Source: Streptomyces sp. Ru73 (GTDB lineage Bacteria; Actinomycetota; Actinomycetes; Streptomycetales; Streptomycetaceae). Taken from it: a stretch of 64,000 nt of DNA. The stretch lies in contig NZ_PQSQ01000007.1 in assembly GCF_002920575.1 (NCBI RefSeq), positions 1-64,000 of the forward strand. Reading direction: 5' to 3'. The notes below the pieces were generated by a model. That model worked only from the letters and a program-made list of their open reading frames with translations. It was not told the origin of the DNA and did not search any database. Within the stretch, counting starts at the first letter, position 1. Every line of letters begins with the position of its first letter. The translations under genes were made by a program, and so were the position numbers. Below, in pieces: positions 25,686-33,880 of the stretch.

Positions 25686-26753
25686 ATGAACCACGTACGC
25701 AGGACCCCGCACCGGTGGCGGTCGGTCATCGCCCTGCTCCTGCTGGCCCCGCTGGTGGGCGAGTTCCTGCTGGGCAACGCGCCGGTCACCGCGCTCGGCT
25801 CGCTGCCCCTCCTCGTTCCCCTGTACGGCTGCGGGGCCCTGCTCGTCCGGGAGGCCGCACGGCACACCGGACGTGGCCGGCCGACGATGCTGCTGCTCGG
25901 TGCGGCCTACGGGCTGTTCGAGGAGGGCCCGGTCGACCAGATGCTGTGGAACCCCCACTACGGCGGCTTTGACTTCGGCCTGCTCTACGCAGGAACACAC
26001 CTACCCGTGCTCGGCACCAGCGTCGCCCTGCTGCAGGACGTGGTGTCGATGCACATGGTCTGGAGCATCTGCGTGCCGATCGCCCTCGTCGAAGCCTTCA
26101 GCCGGGACCAGCGGCGGCCCTGGCTCGGCCGGCCGGGCCTGAGCGTCACCGCATTGGTGTTCGTGACGGGCTCACTCTTCCTGGCCGCCTCGCAGTACAC
26201 CGACAACGGCCGCTTCATGGCCTCGGCGTGGCAGTGGGCCGTGGGCGCCGTCATGATCGCCGCGCTGATCCTCACCGCCTTCGCCGCCTTCGGGCCCGGC
26301 CGGAACCCGCAGCCGACCATCCGTACCACTGATGCCACCGCCCCTCGCCCATGGCGGACGGGCTGTGCCGCCTTCGCCCTGACCAGCGCCTACTGGGCGG
26401 GTCAGCAACTCCTGCGGGACCACATCCCGGACTGGGCCGTGGTGGCTTTCTGGTTCGCACTGGCCGCCCTCGCCACGGCCCTCGGGGTGCGCTGGTCGCG
26501 GCGTCATGGCTGGGGAGCCGCACACCACGTCGCCGTGGCCGTAGGCGCTCTGCTGACGTACGTCTGGGTGGGCGTCGTCCACGCGGCGGAGATGGGCCTC
26601 CCGCCGGTCATCGGCCTGGCCGGCAACGTCCTCTTCGGAGCCGGCGCGCTCGCCCTGGCCGTGTCGGCCGCCCGCGCGGTACGGCGACACCGCCCGGACA
26701 CCGCACCGGACGAAGCGCCACCCACCGCGAGCACGACGACCGCGCACGGGTGA
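25686..26753 (+). CDS. Hypothetical multi-pass membrane protein
   Basis: A 355-residue protein with about nine hydrophobic helices and a charged C-terminal tail. A motif around residues 78-95 (YGLFEEGPVDQMLWNPHYGG) resembles the Glu-Glu segment of CPBP/Abi-like intramembrane enzymes, but the other expected motifs are not clear, so this is only a suggestion. TAGCAT at 25673-25678 lies 7 nt before ATG 25686, which suggests a near-leaderless transcript. It follows the two-component genes, with a 134-bp gap, and converges on the decayed LysE gene. Confidence 0.75.
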   Translation: MNHVRRTPHRWRSVIALLLLAPLVGEFLLGNAPVTALGSLPLLVPLYGCGALLVREAARHTGRGRPTMLLLGAAYGLFEEGPVDQMLWNPHYGGFDFGLLYAGTHLPVLGTSVALLQDVVSMHMVWSICVPIALVEAFSRDQRRPWLGRPGLSVTALVFVTGSLFLAASQYTDNGRFMASAWQWAVGAVMIAALILTAFAAFGPGRNPQPTIRTTDATAPRPWRTGCAAFALTSAYWAGQQLLRDHIPDWAVVAFWFALAALATALGVRWSRRHGWGAAHHVAVAVGALLTYVWVGVVHAAEMGLPPVIGLAGNVLFGAGALALAVSAARAVRRHRPDTAPDEAPPTASTTTAHG

Positions 26754-27313
26754 CGACGGGGCCGGGGGAGTGGGGCGCCTGACGAGCCGTCACCTCGCTG
26801 TCGCCTCCGTCGCTCCGGCCCGTCGCCGCCACCGTCACGCCCAGGCCGATCATCGCGAAACCGCCGGCCCCGCCGATCAGCGACAGGCGCCGGTCGGACC
26901 GCGCGAACCAGGCCCGGGCGGCCGACGCGCCCAGCCCCCACAGCGTGTCCGTGACCAGCCCGATGGCGACCGGGACCAGACCCAGCACCATCATCTGTAC
27001 GGGGACGCGGCCCGCGGCGTGGTCGACGAACTGCGGCAGCACCGCCGCGAAGAAGACGAGCCCCTTCGGATTGGTGACGCCCACGAACGCGCCGCCCAGC
27101 ACCGTACGCAGATCACCACGCCGCTCGGCGGACACCGGTGCCGCCATGTCCGCCGCGCGCAGCTCCTTGCGGTGCCGGAACGCCTGTACGCCCAGGTGCA
27201 CGAGGTACGCCGCACCGGCCTGCTTCACGCCCAGGAACACTGCCACTGGGCCCGGGGACCGCGATGGCCGGCAGCGACATCGCAGCGAGCGCGAGGACGC
27301 GCTCCGGTGTCAC
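26608..27313 (-). pseudogene. Decayed LysE-family exporter gene
   Basis: Two frames share one LysE protein. The N terminus MTPERVLALAAMSLPAIAVPGPS is read from GTG 27313, overlapping the methyltransferase stop by four bases. The rest, beginning VAVFLGVKQAGAAYLVHLGVQAF, is read from about 27246 in another frame. Roughly 35-40 codons (helix 1-2 region) that normally lie between PGPS and AGAAYL are missing. Family similarity ends near 26815, but the frame runs on to 26608 into the convergent neighbour, so the original stop also seems lost. The product would lack helices and is probably inactive. Confidence 0.75.
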
Positions 27314-28125
27314 GGCTTGATGCCCACGCCCGCCCAGAGGCTGACTTCCGCGTCGGTGGGGAGCGCGCCGCCGTCCGTCTCGGCGGGACGCCAGCGGTGT
27401 CCGATGGTCACACCGGGGTCGAGGAGTTCGAGCCCGTCGAAGAAGCGCGTGACCGCCTCACGGGAGCGGAACTGCACGGGCGTGCCGGCGTTGGTGTAGA
27501 TCTCGGTGACCTTTTCCCAGGTGGACGGGTCGAAGTCCGGTGTGCAGTGGCTGAGCGCCAGCGCGCTGCCCGAGGGGAAGATGTCGAGCAGCCGGTTGAC
27601 GATGCCGTACGGGTCGTGCGCGTCGGTGATGAAGTGCATCAGCGCGTTCAGGGACAGCGCCACCGGCTGGTCCAGGTCCAGGACCTCCCGCAGCGCCGGC
27701 GAATCCAGGATCGTCTCGGGGTCGTTGACGTCCGCCTCGATGTAGGTGGTACGGCCCTGCGGCGTGCTCCGCATCAGACGCTCGGCGTACTTGAGGACGA
27801 GGGGGTCGTTGTCCGCGTAGACGACCCGCGCTTCGGGGACAACGGACTGGGCGACCTGGTGCAGGTTCGGCTCGGTGGGGATGCCGGTGCCGATGTCCAG
27901 CCACTGGCGGATGCCGTGCTCCGCCGCGAGGACGCGGGTGGCGCGGTGCATGAACGCACGGTTCTCACGAGCACAGACGAAGATGCCGGGGTAGGCCGAT
28001 GCGACGTTCTCGGCGGCCTGCTTGTCGATCTCGTAGTGGTCCTTGCCGCCGAGATAGTAGTCGTACATGCGAGCGGAATGCGGCCTGCTGGTGTCGATAC
28101 CCCGAGCGGCTCCGGTCTTGCTCAT
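27310..28125 (-). CDS. DUF574-type SAM-dependent methyltransferase
   Basis: A 271-residue protein of the actinobacterial Methyltransf_19 (DUF574) family. It opens with the hallmark RPHSARMYDYYLGGKDHYEIDK and continues with WLDIGTGIPTEPNLHQVAQ (SAM motif I) and VVYADNDPLVL. It ends WAGVGIKP, as is common in the family. ATG 28125 has GAAGGGGAG upstream. It lies in the same direction as the XRE/DUF397 genes, 85 bp after DUF397. The family is abundant in Streptomyces, and substrates are not established. Confidence 0.92.
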   Translation of the reverse strand: MSKTGAARGIDTSRPHSARMYDYYLGGKDHYEIDKQAAENVASAYPGIFVCARENRAFMHRATRVLAAEHGIRQWLDIGTGIPTEPNLHQVAQSVVPEARVVYADNDPLVLKYAERLMRSTPQGRTTYIEADVNDPETILDSPALREVLDLDQPVALSLNALMHFITDAHDPYGIVNRLLDIFPSGSALALSHCTPDFDPSTWEKVTEIYTNAGTPVQFRSREAVTRFFDGLELLDPGVTIGHRWRPAETDGGALPTDAEVSLWAGVGIKP

Positions 28126-28210
28126 ATTCTCCCCTTCAGCGGTGTGTTGCGGCAATCCGGGTTGCACCACAGCCCGTGCCGTCCTGCCAAGCCCCCGTTC
28201 ACGTCGTGGG

Positions 28211-28459
28211 TCACGCGACCGTCAAGTGGTCCGCGAGGCCTTTCTTGACACCCACGACGAACGCCTTGATTTCGTCGACCGTGTAGATCAGCGCGGGTCC
28301 CGCCGGATCCGTCGACTGCCGGAGCGCGACGCGGCCGTCGGCGAGCCGCTTCGTCTCCACGCACTGCCCCCCGTTGGGGCCGCTCCACGGGCACTCCCAG
28401 CCGTGTTCTCCCAGGTCGGAGGCCGGCATCCCGTTGTAGACACTGAAGTGAGCGGTCAT
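28211..28459 (-). CDS. DUF397 protein
   Basis: An 82-residue protein with the DUF397 pattern: W.CPWSGPNGGQCVE, then VALRQSTDPAGPALIYT and a C-terminal FVVGVKKGLAD. Such proteins (as at the whiJ and abaA loci) are encoded next to XRE regulators and modulate them, probably by direct contact. ATG 28459 overlaps the end of the XRE gene by four bases (ATGA), so the two are translationally coupled. Internal MPASDLGEHGWE contains the family's usual N-terminal tryptophan. Confidence 0.9.
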   Translation of the reverse strand: MTAHFSVYNGMPASDLGEHGWECPWSGPNGGQCVETKRLADGRVALRQSTDPAGPALIYTVDEIKAFVVGVKKGLADHLTVA

Positions 28460-29325
28460 GAGTACTCCTTGCGCATGCGGTTCAAGAGCGCCTTGCTGTC
28501 CGCGGAAGAGGTCATCAGCGACATCCGGTTGTGTGCTTCCAGATGGGCGACGACGTCCGAGCGCTGGTCCAGGTACATCGAGGCGGACAGGATCTCGCTG
28601 TAGACGACATCCGGCAGCTCGGGCTCCTCGAACCGGAAATAAGTGAAGGGAGCGCACGCGCCGACGTGTGCACCTGCGGTGAAGGGCACGATGTCCAGGC
28701 TGACGTGGTCCAGTTCCGAGACTTCGAGCAGTCGGTCTATCTGCTCGCGCATGATTTCGGGGCCGCCGACCACACGGTGCAGCACGGCCTCTTCCATGAC
28801 GACCCAGAGAGTGGGTGCGTCCGGCTTCTCCAGCAGGCTCTGGCGGCGCAGCCGCAGGTGCACCCGCCGTTCGAGGTCTTCATCCGTGTCCTGGGGGAAG
28901 CCCCCGCTCAGTACGGCGCGTGCGTACCCGTAGGTCTGCAGCAGGCCCGTGACGTAGTGCGGTTCGTAGGTGCGCAGGGTCTTGGCGCCGGTCTCCAGGC
29001 TGACGAACGCGGTGAACCAGCTGGGCAGCACGTCACGGTAGGCATGCCACCAGCCGGGCTCGTTGGCGCGTTCCGCGAGGGTGACGAACTCCTCGGTCTC
29101 CTGGGCGTCGCGCCCGTAGGTCGCCAGGAGCTTCTCCACGTACAGGGGTTTGAGCGCGACCTCCGCCTTTTCCAGGCGGCGGATCGTCAGCGGTGTGACG
29201 CGCAGCGCCTTCGCGGCGTCCTCCAGCGACACGCCCGCGTTCTGACGCATGTCGTGCAGCCGGCGGCCGAGGATCATGCGAAGAACGGTGGGTGCATTGC
29301 TGCCGGCGCCCGAACGCTCGCTCAC
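28456..29325 (-). CDS. XRE regulator with DUF5753 (WhiJ-like)
   Basis: A 289-residue regulator. The N-terminal HTH (about 15-70) reads LGRRLHDMRQNAGVSLEDAAKALRVTPLTIRRLEKAE. The DUF5753 domain (about 90-280) contains LRTYEPHYVTGLLQTYGYARAVL, VVMEEAVLHRVVGG and VGACAPFTYFRF. GTG 29325 follows AGGAGG. The gene is coupled to DUF397 and faces a HATPase gene, the triad known from whiJ-type loci that influence Streptomyces development and antibiotic production. Palindromes in 29379-29451 are candidate binding sites. Confidence 0.92.
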   Translation of the reverse strand: MSERSGAGSNAPTVLRMILGRRLHDMRQNAGVSLEDAAKALRVTPLTIRRLEKAEVALKPLYVEKLLATYGRDAQETEEFVTLAERANEPGWWHAYRDVLPSWFTAFVSLETGAKTLRTYEPHYVTGLLQTYGYARAVLSGGFPQDTDEDLERRVHLRLRRQSLLEKPDAPTLWVVMEEAVLHRVVGGPEIMREQIDRLLEVSELDHVSLDIVPFTAGAHVGACAPFTYFRFEEPELPDVVYSEILSASMYLDQRSDVVAHLEAHNRMSLMTSSADSKALLNRMRKEYS

Positions 29326-29378
29326 GCCCTACCTCCTGTGATCTGTGGAACCAGTACGAGTGTGACGGCTGAAGCTTG

Positions 29379-29451
29379 ATGACGCCAGGATGACGACTGC
29401 TTCCTGAAATTATCAGGGAGTCGGTTGCAACGTGAACTGACCTGGCGTCAT
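29379..29451. promoter_or_regulatory. Nested palindromes in the XRE/HATPase intergenic region
   Basis: ATGACGCCAGG (29379-29389) recurs inverted as CCTGGCGTCAT (29441-29451). Between them CCTGA (29403-29407) and TCAGG (29413-29417) form a second palindrome around AATTA. They lie in the 332-bp gap between divergent genes and could bind the WhiJ-like regulator at two sites. The rest of the gap, 29452-29657, shows no gene. Confidence 0.5.
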
Positions 29452-29657
29452 AGTTATTTGTGCGGCGGCACTACCGGGAACGGTTCGCGTCGTTGCGCCA
29501 GCATGCCTTGCGAACAGCGAAGTTGAGGTTCTCGAGGTGATTACCGACGGCTGCTGGCCTGCGGTGGGGTGAGATCCGCACGGGCCTCTGCGGTCGGCCG
29601 TGGTTACCGTCCGTCAGCCTCTCCGCCGCGACCGTCCTCCGATGGAAGGCGATCACA

Positions 29658-30104
29658 GTGTCCCCCCACGCCACCCCCGCCCCCCAGCTCGTAGACGCCG
29701 GCCTGCGTCAGGCGCACTGGGTCGAACTCCCCACGAGCCGGGCCAATGTGAAAATCGTGCGCCGCATCGTGGGGGAGCGGTTGAGGAGTTGGCACGTTTC
29801 CGAAGAAGTGTGCGATGACGCGCTGCTGTTGACGTCCGAATTGGTGACGAACGTCGTCATACACGCGCGCGGAACCAGATTCTTGTGCGGTTTCGGCCTC
29901 GTCGCCGACGGCCGGCTCCGCATCGAGGTGCACGACCAGGGATCGGTGCGCGGGGGGCCGATCCGCCGCTCGGCAGGGCCCGATTGCGAGAGCGGCCGCG
30001 GCCTGTACCTCGTCCAGGAACTGGCAGCCGACTGGGGAACCGTCCCTTCGGCCCGCACCGGCGGCAACATGGTGTGGGCCACGCTGCGCACAGCCGCCTT
30101 CTGA
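29658..30104 (+). CDS. RsbW-like HATPase (anti-sigma type regulator)
   Basis: A 148-residue GHKL ATP-binding protein. The N box is DDALLLTSELVTNVVIHARG, followed by the G1-like IEVHDQGS and the G2-like SGRGLYLVQELAADWG. These single-domain kinases phosphorylate or sequester anti-sigma antagonists and are the third member of XRE/DUF397 triads. GTG 29658 has GGAAGG upstream. The gene diverges from the XRE gene and precedes two small reading frames on the same strand. Confidence 0.9.
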   Translation: MSPHATPAPQLVDAGLRQAHWVELPTSRANVKIVRRIVGERLRSWHVSEEVCDDALLLTSELVTNVVIHARGTRFLCGFGLVADGRLRIEVHDQGSVRGGPIRRSAGPDCESGRGLYLVQELAADWGTVPSARTGGNMVWATLRTAAF

Positions 30105-30143
30105 CGCCCGCGAACCGCCCTCTTCCGAAGGAGGTCGACCCCG

Positions 30144-30386
30144 ATGCCCTTGTCAGCCGCACCGCGTGAACGGCTGGCATACCCGTTCGACGGCCGAACG
30201 AGTCGCCGCGACCAGTGTGAGGTGGAGGCCACCCCCATGCCGCTTCAGCAGCACGGTCGAACCCGGGGATATCCCGCTGTTCGAGCATCATGCGCAAAGC
30301 ATCCGGGTAACGTCCGCTTCATGACCGGCCACCCGCTATTTCCCTGGTATCTTCCGCGTCTCTGCAAGAACGATTTTCCCACGTCA
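30144..30386 (+). CDS. Possible small protein, 81 residues, function unknown
   Basis: The frame starts at ATG 30144 behind an excellent AAGGAGG site and its stop codon (TGA, 30387-30389) overlaps the ATG of the next gene. A second start, ATG 30237, has GGAGG upstream. Codon use is less GC-biased than in neighbours, especially in the second half, and no domain is recognised. It may be a real coupled small gene or merely a leader that guides translation of the gene at 30386. It lies between the HATPase gene and a small hypothetical gene. Confidence 0.4.
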
Positions 30387-30727
30387 TGACAGCTCCCATC
30401 AGAGAGACCGACGTCCGCGTCATCGCGGAGAACGTCGCCCGCGGCCTCGGCAAGAAGGACATCTCCGAGGACATCGACCGGGTCACACTCGACATCCGGC
30501 TGCGGGACCACATCGCCTACCTCGTGCCGCAGCTCCGCCGGAAGATCGACGGCCTCTGGCGCGGCAGCCCCGAATGGTCACTCATGGCCTGCCAGCTCGA
30601 TGTGATCAAACGACGCGTCGCCGCTCCGACCCCCGCCGGCGACCGGGCGATCCGCCTGACGGTGATGCAACTCGCCCAGGACTGCGCCTGGTTGCTCGAA
30701 CAGTGCGGGAAGGGCGAGCGGAGCTGA
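30386..30727 (+). CDS. Small hypothetical protein (DUF6415-like)
   Basis: A 113-residue, mainly helical, charged protein: an N-terminal part DIDRVTLDIRLRDHIAYLVPQL and a C-terminal part IRLTVMQLAQDCAWLLEQCG. The pattern resembles short Streptomyces proteins grouped as DUF6415, often found near regulators, but I am not certain of the assignment. The ATG overlaps the stop of the preceding small frame, suggesting coupled translation within an operon that begins with the HATPase gene. No enzymatic motif is visible. Confidence 0.7.
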   Translation: MTAPIRETDVRVIAENVARGLGKKDISEDIDRVTLDIRLRDHIAYLVPQLRRKIDGLWRGSPEWSLMACQLDVIKRRVAAPTPAGDRAIRLTVMQLAQDCAWLLEQCGKGERS

Positions 30728-30865
30728 GCCGTCGGCGGCTGCCGGCATCGCCCGGCTCGTCACCGGCCGGTCGGCCCGTAAGGAGATACGACGGCGCCGC
30801 CCACCCGATCCTGGTGGTCCAGGGCCGGACAGGCGGCGCGGTATCGGCGGCCGGGCGTACGCGGC

Positions 30866-32233
30866 TCAGCGAGGGAGGGGTGACGGCGCGTCAGCACCCT
30901 CGGCGCGCTCGGGTGCGGTGCCGATCTCGTCCAGTTCGCGGTCGCGGTGGTCGGGCGCGAAGGCGATCGCCGCCATCGCGATGAGCGTGGTCACGATCGC
31001 GAAGGCGATGACCATCCACAGGCTGCCGCCGGCCCACATGACCATCGCACTGGCCAGCGCCGGGGTGAAGCTCGCGAGCAGGATCGATGCCATCTGGTAC
31101 CCGATCGAGATGCCCGAGAACCGCACGGCGGTGGGGAACATCTCGCAGTACAGCGCGGGCAGCGGAGCGTAGACCATGGCATGACCGAGGGCGAGGAACA
31201 GCACCACGCCCGCCACGATCGCCCACAGCTGTCCGGTGTGCACCAGCGCGAAGACCGGCCAGGTGGTGACCACGATCAGCGCTCCGCCGGCGAGGAAGGT
31301 GCGTACTCTGCCGATACGGTCGGACAGCGCGCCGAACACCGGGATCATCACGATGTTCACCGCCGCACCGATCATCGACGCCGTCAGTCCGTAGCCCTTC
31401 GGCACGCCGAGCGTGGAGGTGACGTACGACAGGATGAACGTGGTGAAGAGGTAGTAGTTCCCGGCCTCGGCGAACCGGCCGAAGATGGTGATCAGCAGTG
31501 GCCTGCGGTGGTCGCGGAACACGACAGCGGCGGGCGCCTTGCGGTCTTCGAGCTCGGCGTCCATCTTGGCCTTCTCGGCGAGGAAGGCCGGGCTCTCGGT
31601 GGCACGCAGCCGGATGAAGAAGCCGACGGACGCGAGCAGGAAGCTGAGCAGGAACGGCACCCGCCAGCCCCACTCGTCGAAGGCGCCGCCCGAGATCCAC
31701 GACGCGAACGACACCGCGGCCGTACCCAGCAGGAGCCCCGCCGAGACCCCGATCTGCGGCCAGGAACCGAAGTACCCGCGCCGGGCCCGCGGTGCGTTCT
31801 CCACCGCCACGACGGCCGCCCCGCCCCACTCGCCGCCGACCGCGAAGCCCTGTGCCAGCCGCAGCACGCACAGCAGCAGCGGTGCCGCCACGCCGATGCT
31901 GTGGTAGGTCGGCATGACGCCGATCGCCGTGGTGGCCACCGTCATGATCGAGAACGTGAGGATCAGTGTGGACTTGCGTCCGATCCGGTCCCCGAGGTGC
32001 CCGGCCACGAACGCGCCGATCGGGCGGGCCAGGAAGCCCACGCCGAACGAGGCGAGCGAGACGATCTGACCGATGCCGGGGGAGAGGTTCGGGAAGAACA
32101 ACTGCCCGAACACCAGCGCGGCGGTGACTCCGTAGACCGTGTACTCGTACCACTCGACGATCGCGCCGATGGTGCCGGACTGCAGTGAGCGACGGCGGAC
32201 CTGATCCGGCGTCAGGGTGGCGGCGGTGGCCAT
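30866..32233 (-). CDS. MHS-type MFS permease
   Basis: A 455-residue permease of the metabolite:H+ symporter branch (like ShiA, KgtP and ProP). Diagnostic stretches are GTIGAIVEWYEYTVYGVTAALVF in helix 1, HLGDRIGRKSTLILTFSIM in loop 2-3, RLAQGFAVGGEWGGAAV, and ALYCEMFPTAVRFSGISIGYQ. About twelve helices are visible. It is the second gene of an operon with a HisD-family dehydrogenase, 75 bp apart, under LacI-type operators. It probably imports the dehydrogenase substrate or a precursor, such as a small organic acid or sulfonate. Confidence 0.9.
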   Translation of the reverse strand: MATAATLTPDQVRRRSLQSGTIGAIVEWYEYTVYGVTAALVFGQLFFPNLSPGIGQIVSLASFGVGFLARPIGAFVAGHLGDRIGRKSTLILTFSIMTVATTAIGVMPTYHSIGVAAPLLLCVLRLAQGFAVGGEWGGAAVVAVENAPRARRGYFGSWPQIGVSAGLLLGTAAVSFASWISGGAFDEWGWRVPFLLSFLLASVGFFIRLRATESPAFLAEKAKMDAELEDRKAPAAVVFRDHRRPLLITIFGRFAEAGNYYLFTTFILSYVTSTLGVPKGYGLTASMIGAAVNIVMIPVFGALSDRIGRVRTFLAGGALIVVTTWPVFALVHTGQLWAIVAGVVLFLALGHAMVYAPLPALYCEMFPTAVRFSGISIGYQMASILLASFTPALASAMVMWAGGSLWMVIAFAIVTTLIAMAAIAFAPDHRDRELDEIGTAPERAEGADAPSPLPR

Positions 32234-32308
32234 GGGATCTCCGTTGATCGGGGGTGGGGCGGGGCGGCGGCCGTCGGGCGGCCGTACGCGGTCGGGCGTC
32301 GGCGGCGG

Positions 32309-33628
32309 TCAGGCGTTGGCGGCCTCGAAGTGGCCGGTCCAGGACAGCGGGACGCCGGCGTACTTGGCCGCCCGAACGTCACCGGAACGCGCGTGGCCCT
32401 CGAACAGTTCGACACGCGCCGCCCGTCCGCACAGCACCCCGAGGTCGGCCGACGACTGCTGGTCGCGCACCTCCTGGTAGGTGACGGTGCGCAGGTACAT
32501 GCCCACCCACAGGCCGCCGGTGTACCGCGCAGCGCCACGCGTCGGCAGCACGTGGTTGGTGCCGATCACCTTGTCACCGTACGAGACGCAGGTGCCCTCG
32601 CCGAGGAACAGCGCACCGTAGGCGTGCATCCTGTCCAGCGCCTCGCGCGGGTGCTCGGTGAGGATCTGCACGTGCTCGTAGGCGAACTCGTCGGCGACGC
32701 GGTACGCCTCGTCCAGGTCGTCGGCCAGGATGATCTGACCGTGGTCCCGCCAGGCCGGGCCCGCGATGTCACCGGTCGGCATGCCGGGCAGGATCTCGTC
32801 GATGTGCCGCGCGGCCTCGGTGGCGACGCGCTCGCTGGTGGTCACCAGCACGGCGGGGGAGTCGGGGCCGTGCTCGGCCTGCGAGAGCAGGTCGACGGCG
32901 ACGACGAACGGGTCGGCGGTGTCGTCGGCGACGATCAGGATCTCGGTGGGACCGGCGAACAGGTCGATGCCGACCTCGCCGAACAACTGCCGCTTGGCCT
33001 CGGCCACATAGGCGTTGCCCGGGCCGGCCAGCATGTTGACCGGCGCGATCGTCTCCGTGCCGACACTCATCGCGGCGATCGCCTGGACGCCGCCGAGGAG
33101 GTAGATCTCGTCCGCGCCGGCGAAGTGCATCGCGGCGACGGTCGCGGCGGGGATCTCGCCGCGGATCGGCGGGGTGCAGGCGACCACGCGGGGTACGCCG
33201 GCGGCCTTGGCGGTCACGATCGTCATGTGGGCCGAGGCGGTCAGGGGGTAGCGGCCGCCGGGGATGTAGGCGCCGACGGACTGGATCGGCACGTGACGGT
33301 GGCCGAGGAAGACGCCGGGCGCGGTCTCGATCTCGATCTCCGACAGCGACTCGCGCTGCGCCTCGGCGAAGCGGCGGACGTTGGCCTGGACCGTCTTGAT
33401 GTCCTCGATGACCTGCGGGTCGAGCGAGCCGATGATCTCGGCGAGCTGTTCCTCGCCGAGCCGGAAGGACTCCGGCTCCCAGCGGTCGAAGCGCGCCGAC
33501 AGCTCGCGGACGGCGGCATCGCCGCGCCCCCGGACGTCGGCGATCAGCTCGCGGACGGCCTGCCCGACCGTGTCGTTGCCGGAAGGGGCGGTGGTCGCGG
33601 TGGTGGCGGCCTTGATGGTGCGGGACAC
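32309..33628 (-). CDS. HisD-family dehydrogenase, possibly sulfopropanediol dehydrogenase
   Basis: A 439-residue NAD-dependent dehydrogenase of the histidinol dehydrogenase superfamily. Family residues are present: the Gln250/His253 pair (SQAEHGPD), the general-base pair Glu318-His319 (FAYEHVQI), Asp352 (YGDKVIGTNHVLPT) and His412 (FEGH). The sequence GTNHVLPTRGAARYTGGLWVG and the lack of nearby his genes point to an HpsN-like enzyme (oxidising 2,3-dihydroxypropane-1-sulfonate) or another diol dehydrogenase rather than histidine synthesis. GTG 33628 has AAAGGAG upstream. Two LacI-type operators lie 20-50 bp before it. Confidence 0.8.
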   Translation of the reverse strand: MSRTIKAATTATTAPSGNDTVGQAVRELIADVRGRGDAAVRELSARFDRWEPESFRLGEEQLAEIIGSLDPQVIEDIKTVQANVRRFAEAQRESLSEIEIETAPGVFLGHRHVPIQSVGAYIPGGRYPLTASAHMTIVTAKAAGVPRVVACTPPIRGEIPAATVAAMHFAGADEIYLLGGVQAIAAMSVGTETIAPVNMLAGPGNAYVAEAKRQLFGEVGIDLFAGPTEILIVADDTADPFVVAVDLLSQAEHGPDSPAVLVTTSERVATEAARHIDEILPGMPTGDIAGPAWRDHGQIILADDLDEAYRVADEFAYEHVQILTEHPREALDRMHAYGALFLGEGTCVSYGDKVIGTNHVLPTRGAARYTGGLWVGMYLRTVTYQEVRDQQSSADLGVLCGRAARVELFEGHARSGDVRAAKYAGVPLSWTGHFEAANA

Positions 33629-33648
33629 GCCCAGCTCCTTTGCTCGTG

Positions 33649-33679
33649 TTGGATACGTATCCATTGGATGCGTATCCAA
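33649..33679 (-). promoter_or_regulatory. Tandem LacI-type operators
   Basis: TGGATACGTATCCA (33650-33663) is a perfect palindrome and TTGGATGCGTATCCAA (33664-33679) is a second with one mismatch. They abut and lie just upstream of the ribosome binding site of the dehydrogenase gene. The divergence from surrounding GC-rich sequence and the adjacent lacI-type gene support a repressor role. Confidence 0.8.
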
Positions 33680-33880
33680 AGAATGCGAGACGGACCGTGA
33701 GGCGGTCAAGGGGTATGTGCCGGGGTTCTCGGGCGGAGAGGGGTGCGTGTCCGCATCGCGGGACGGGCGGGGAGTGTGTCCCGGTTTCGGGGCGTGCGGG
33801 CGCGGCGGCCCGTACCGGGTGCCTCGGGGAGGAATGCAGTGGTGTGTCCGCTGCTGAGCCGGTGAGGCGGACGTGCGGGC

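Noticed and set aside
32309-33628. Histidinol dehydrogenase of the histidine pathway
   Set aside because: No other his genes are nearby, the operon carries a permease and a LacI site, and the GTNHVLPTRG segment differs from typical HisD.
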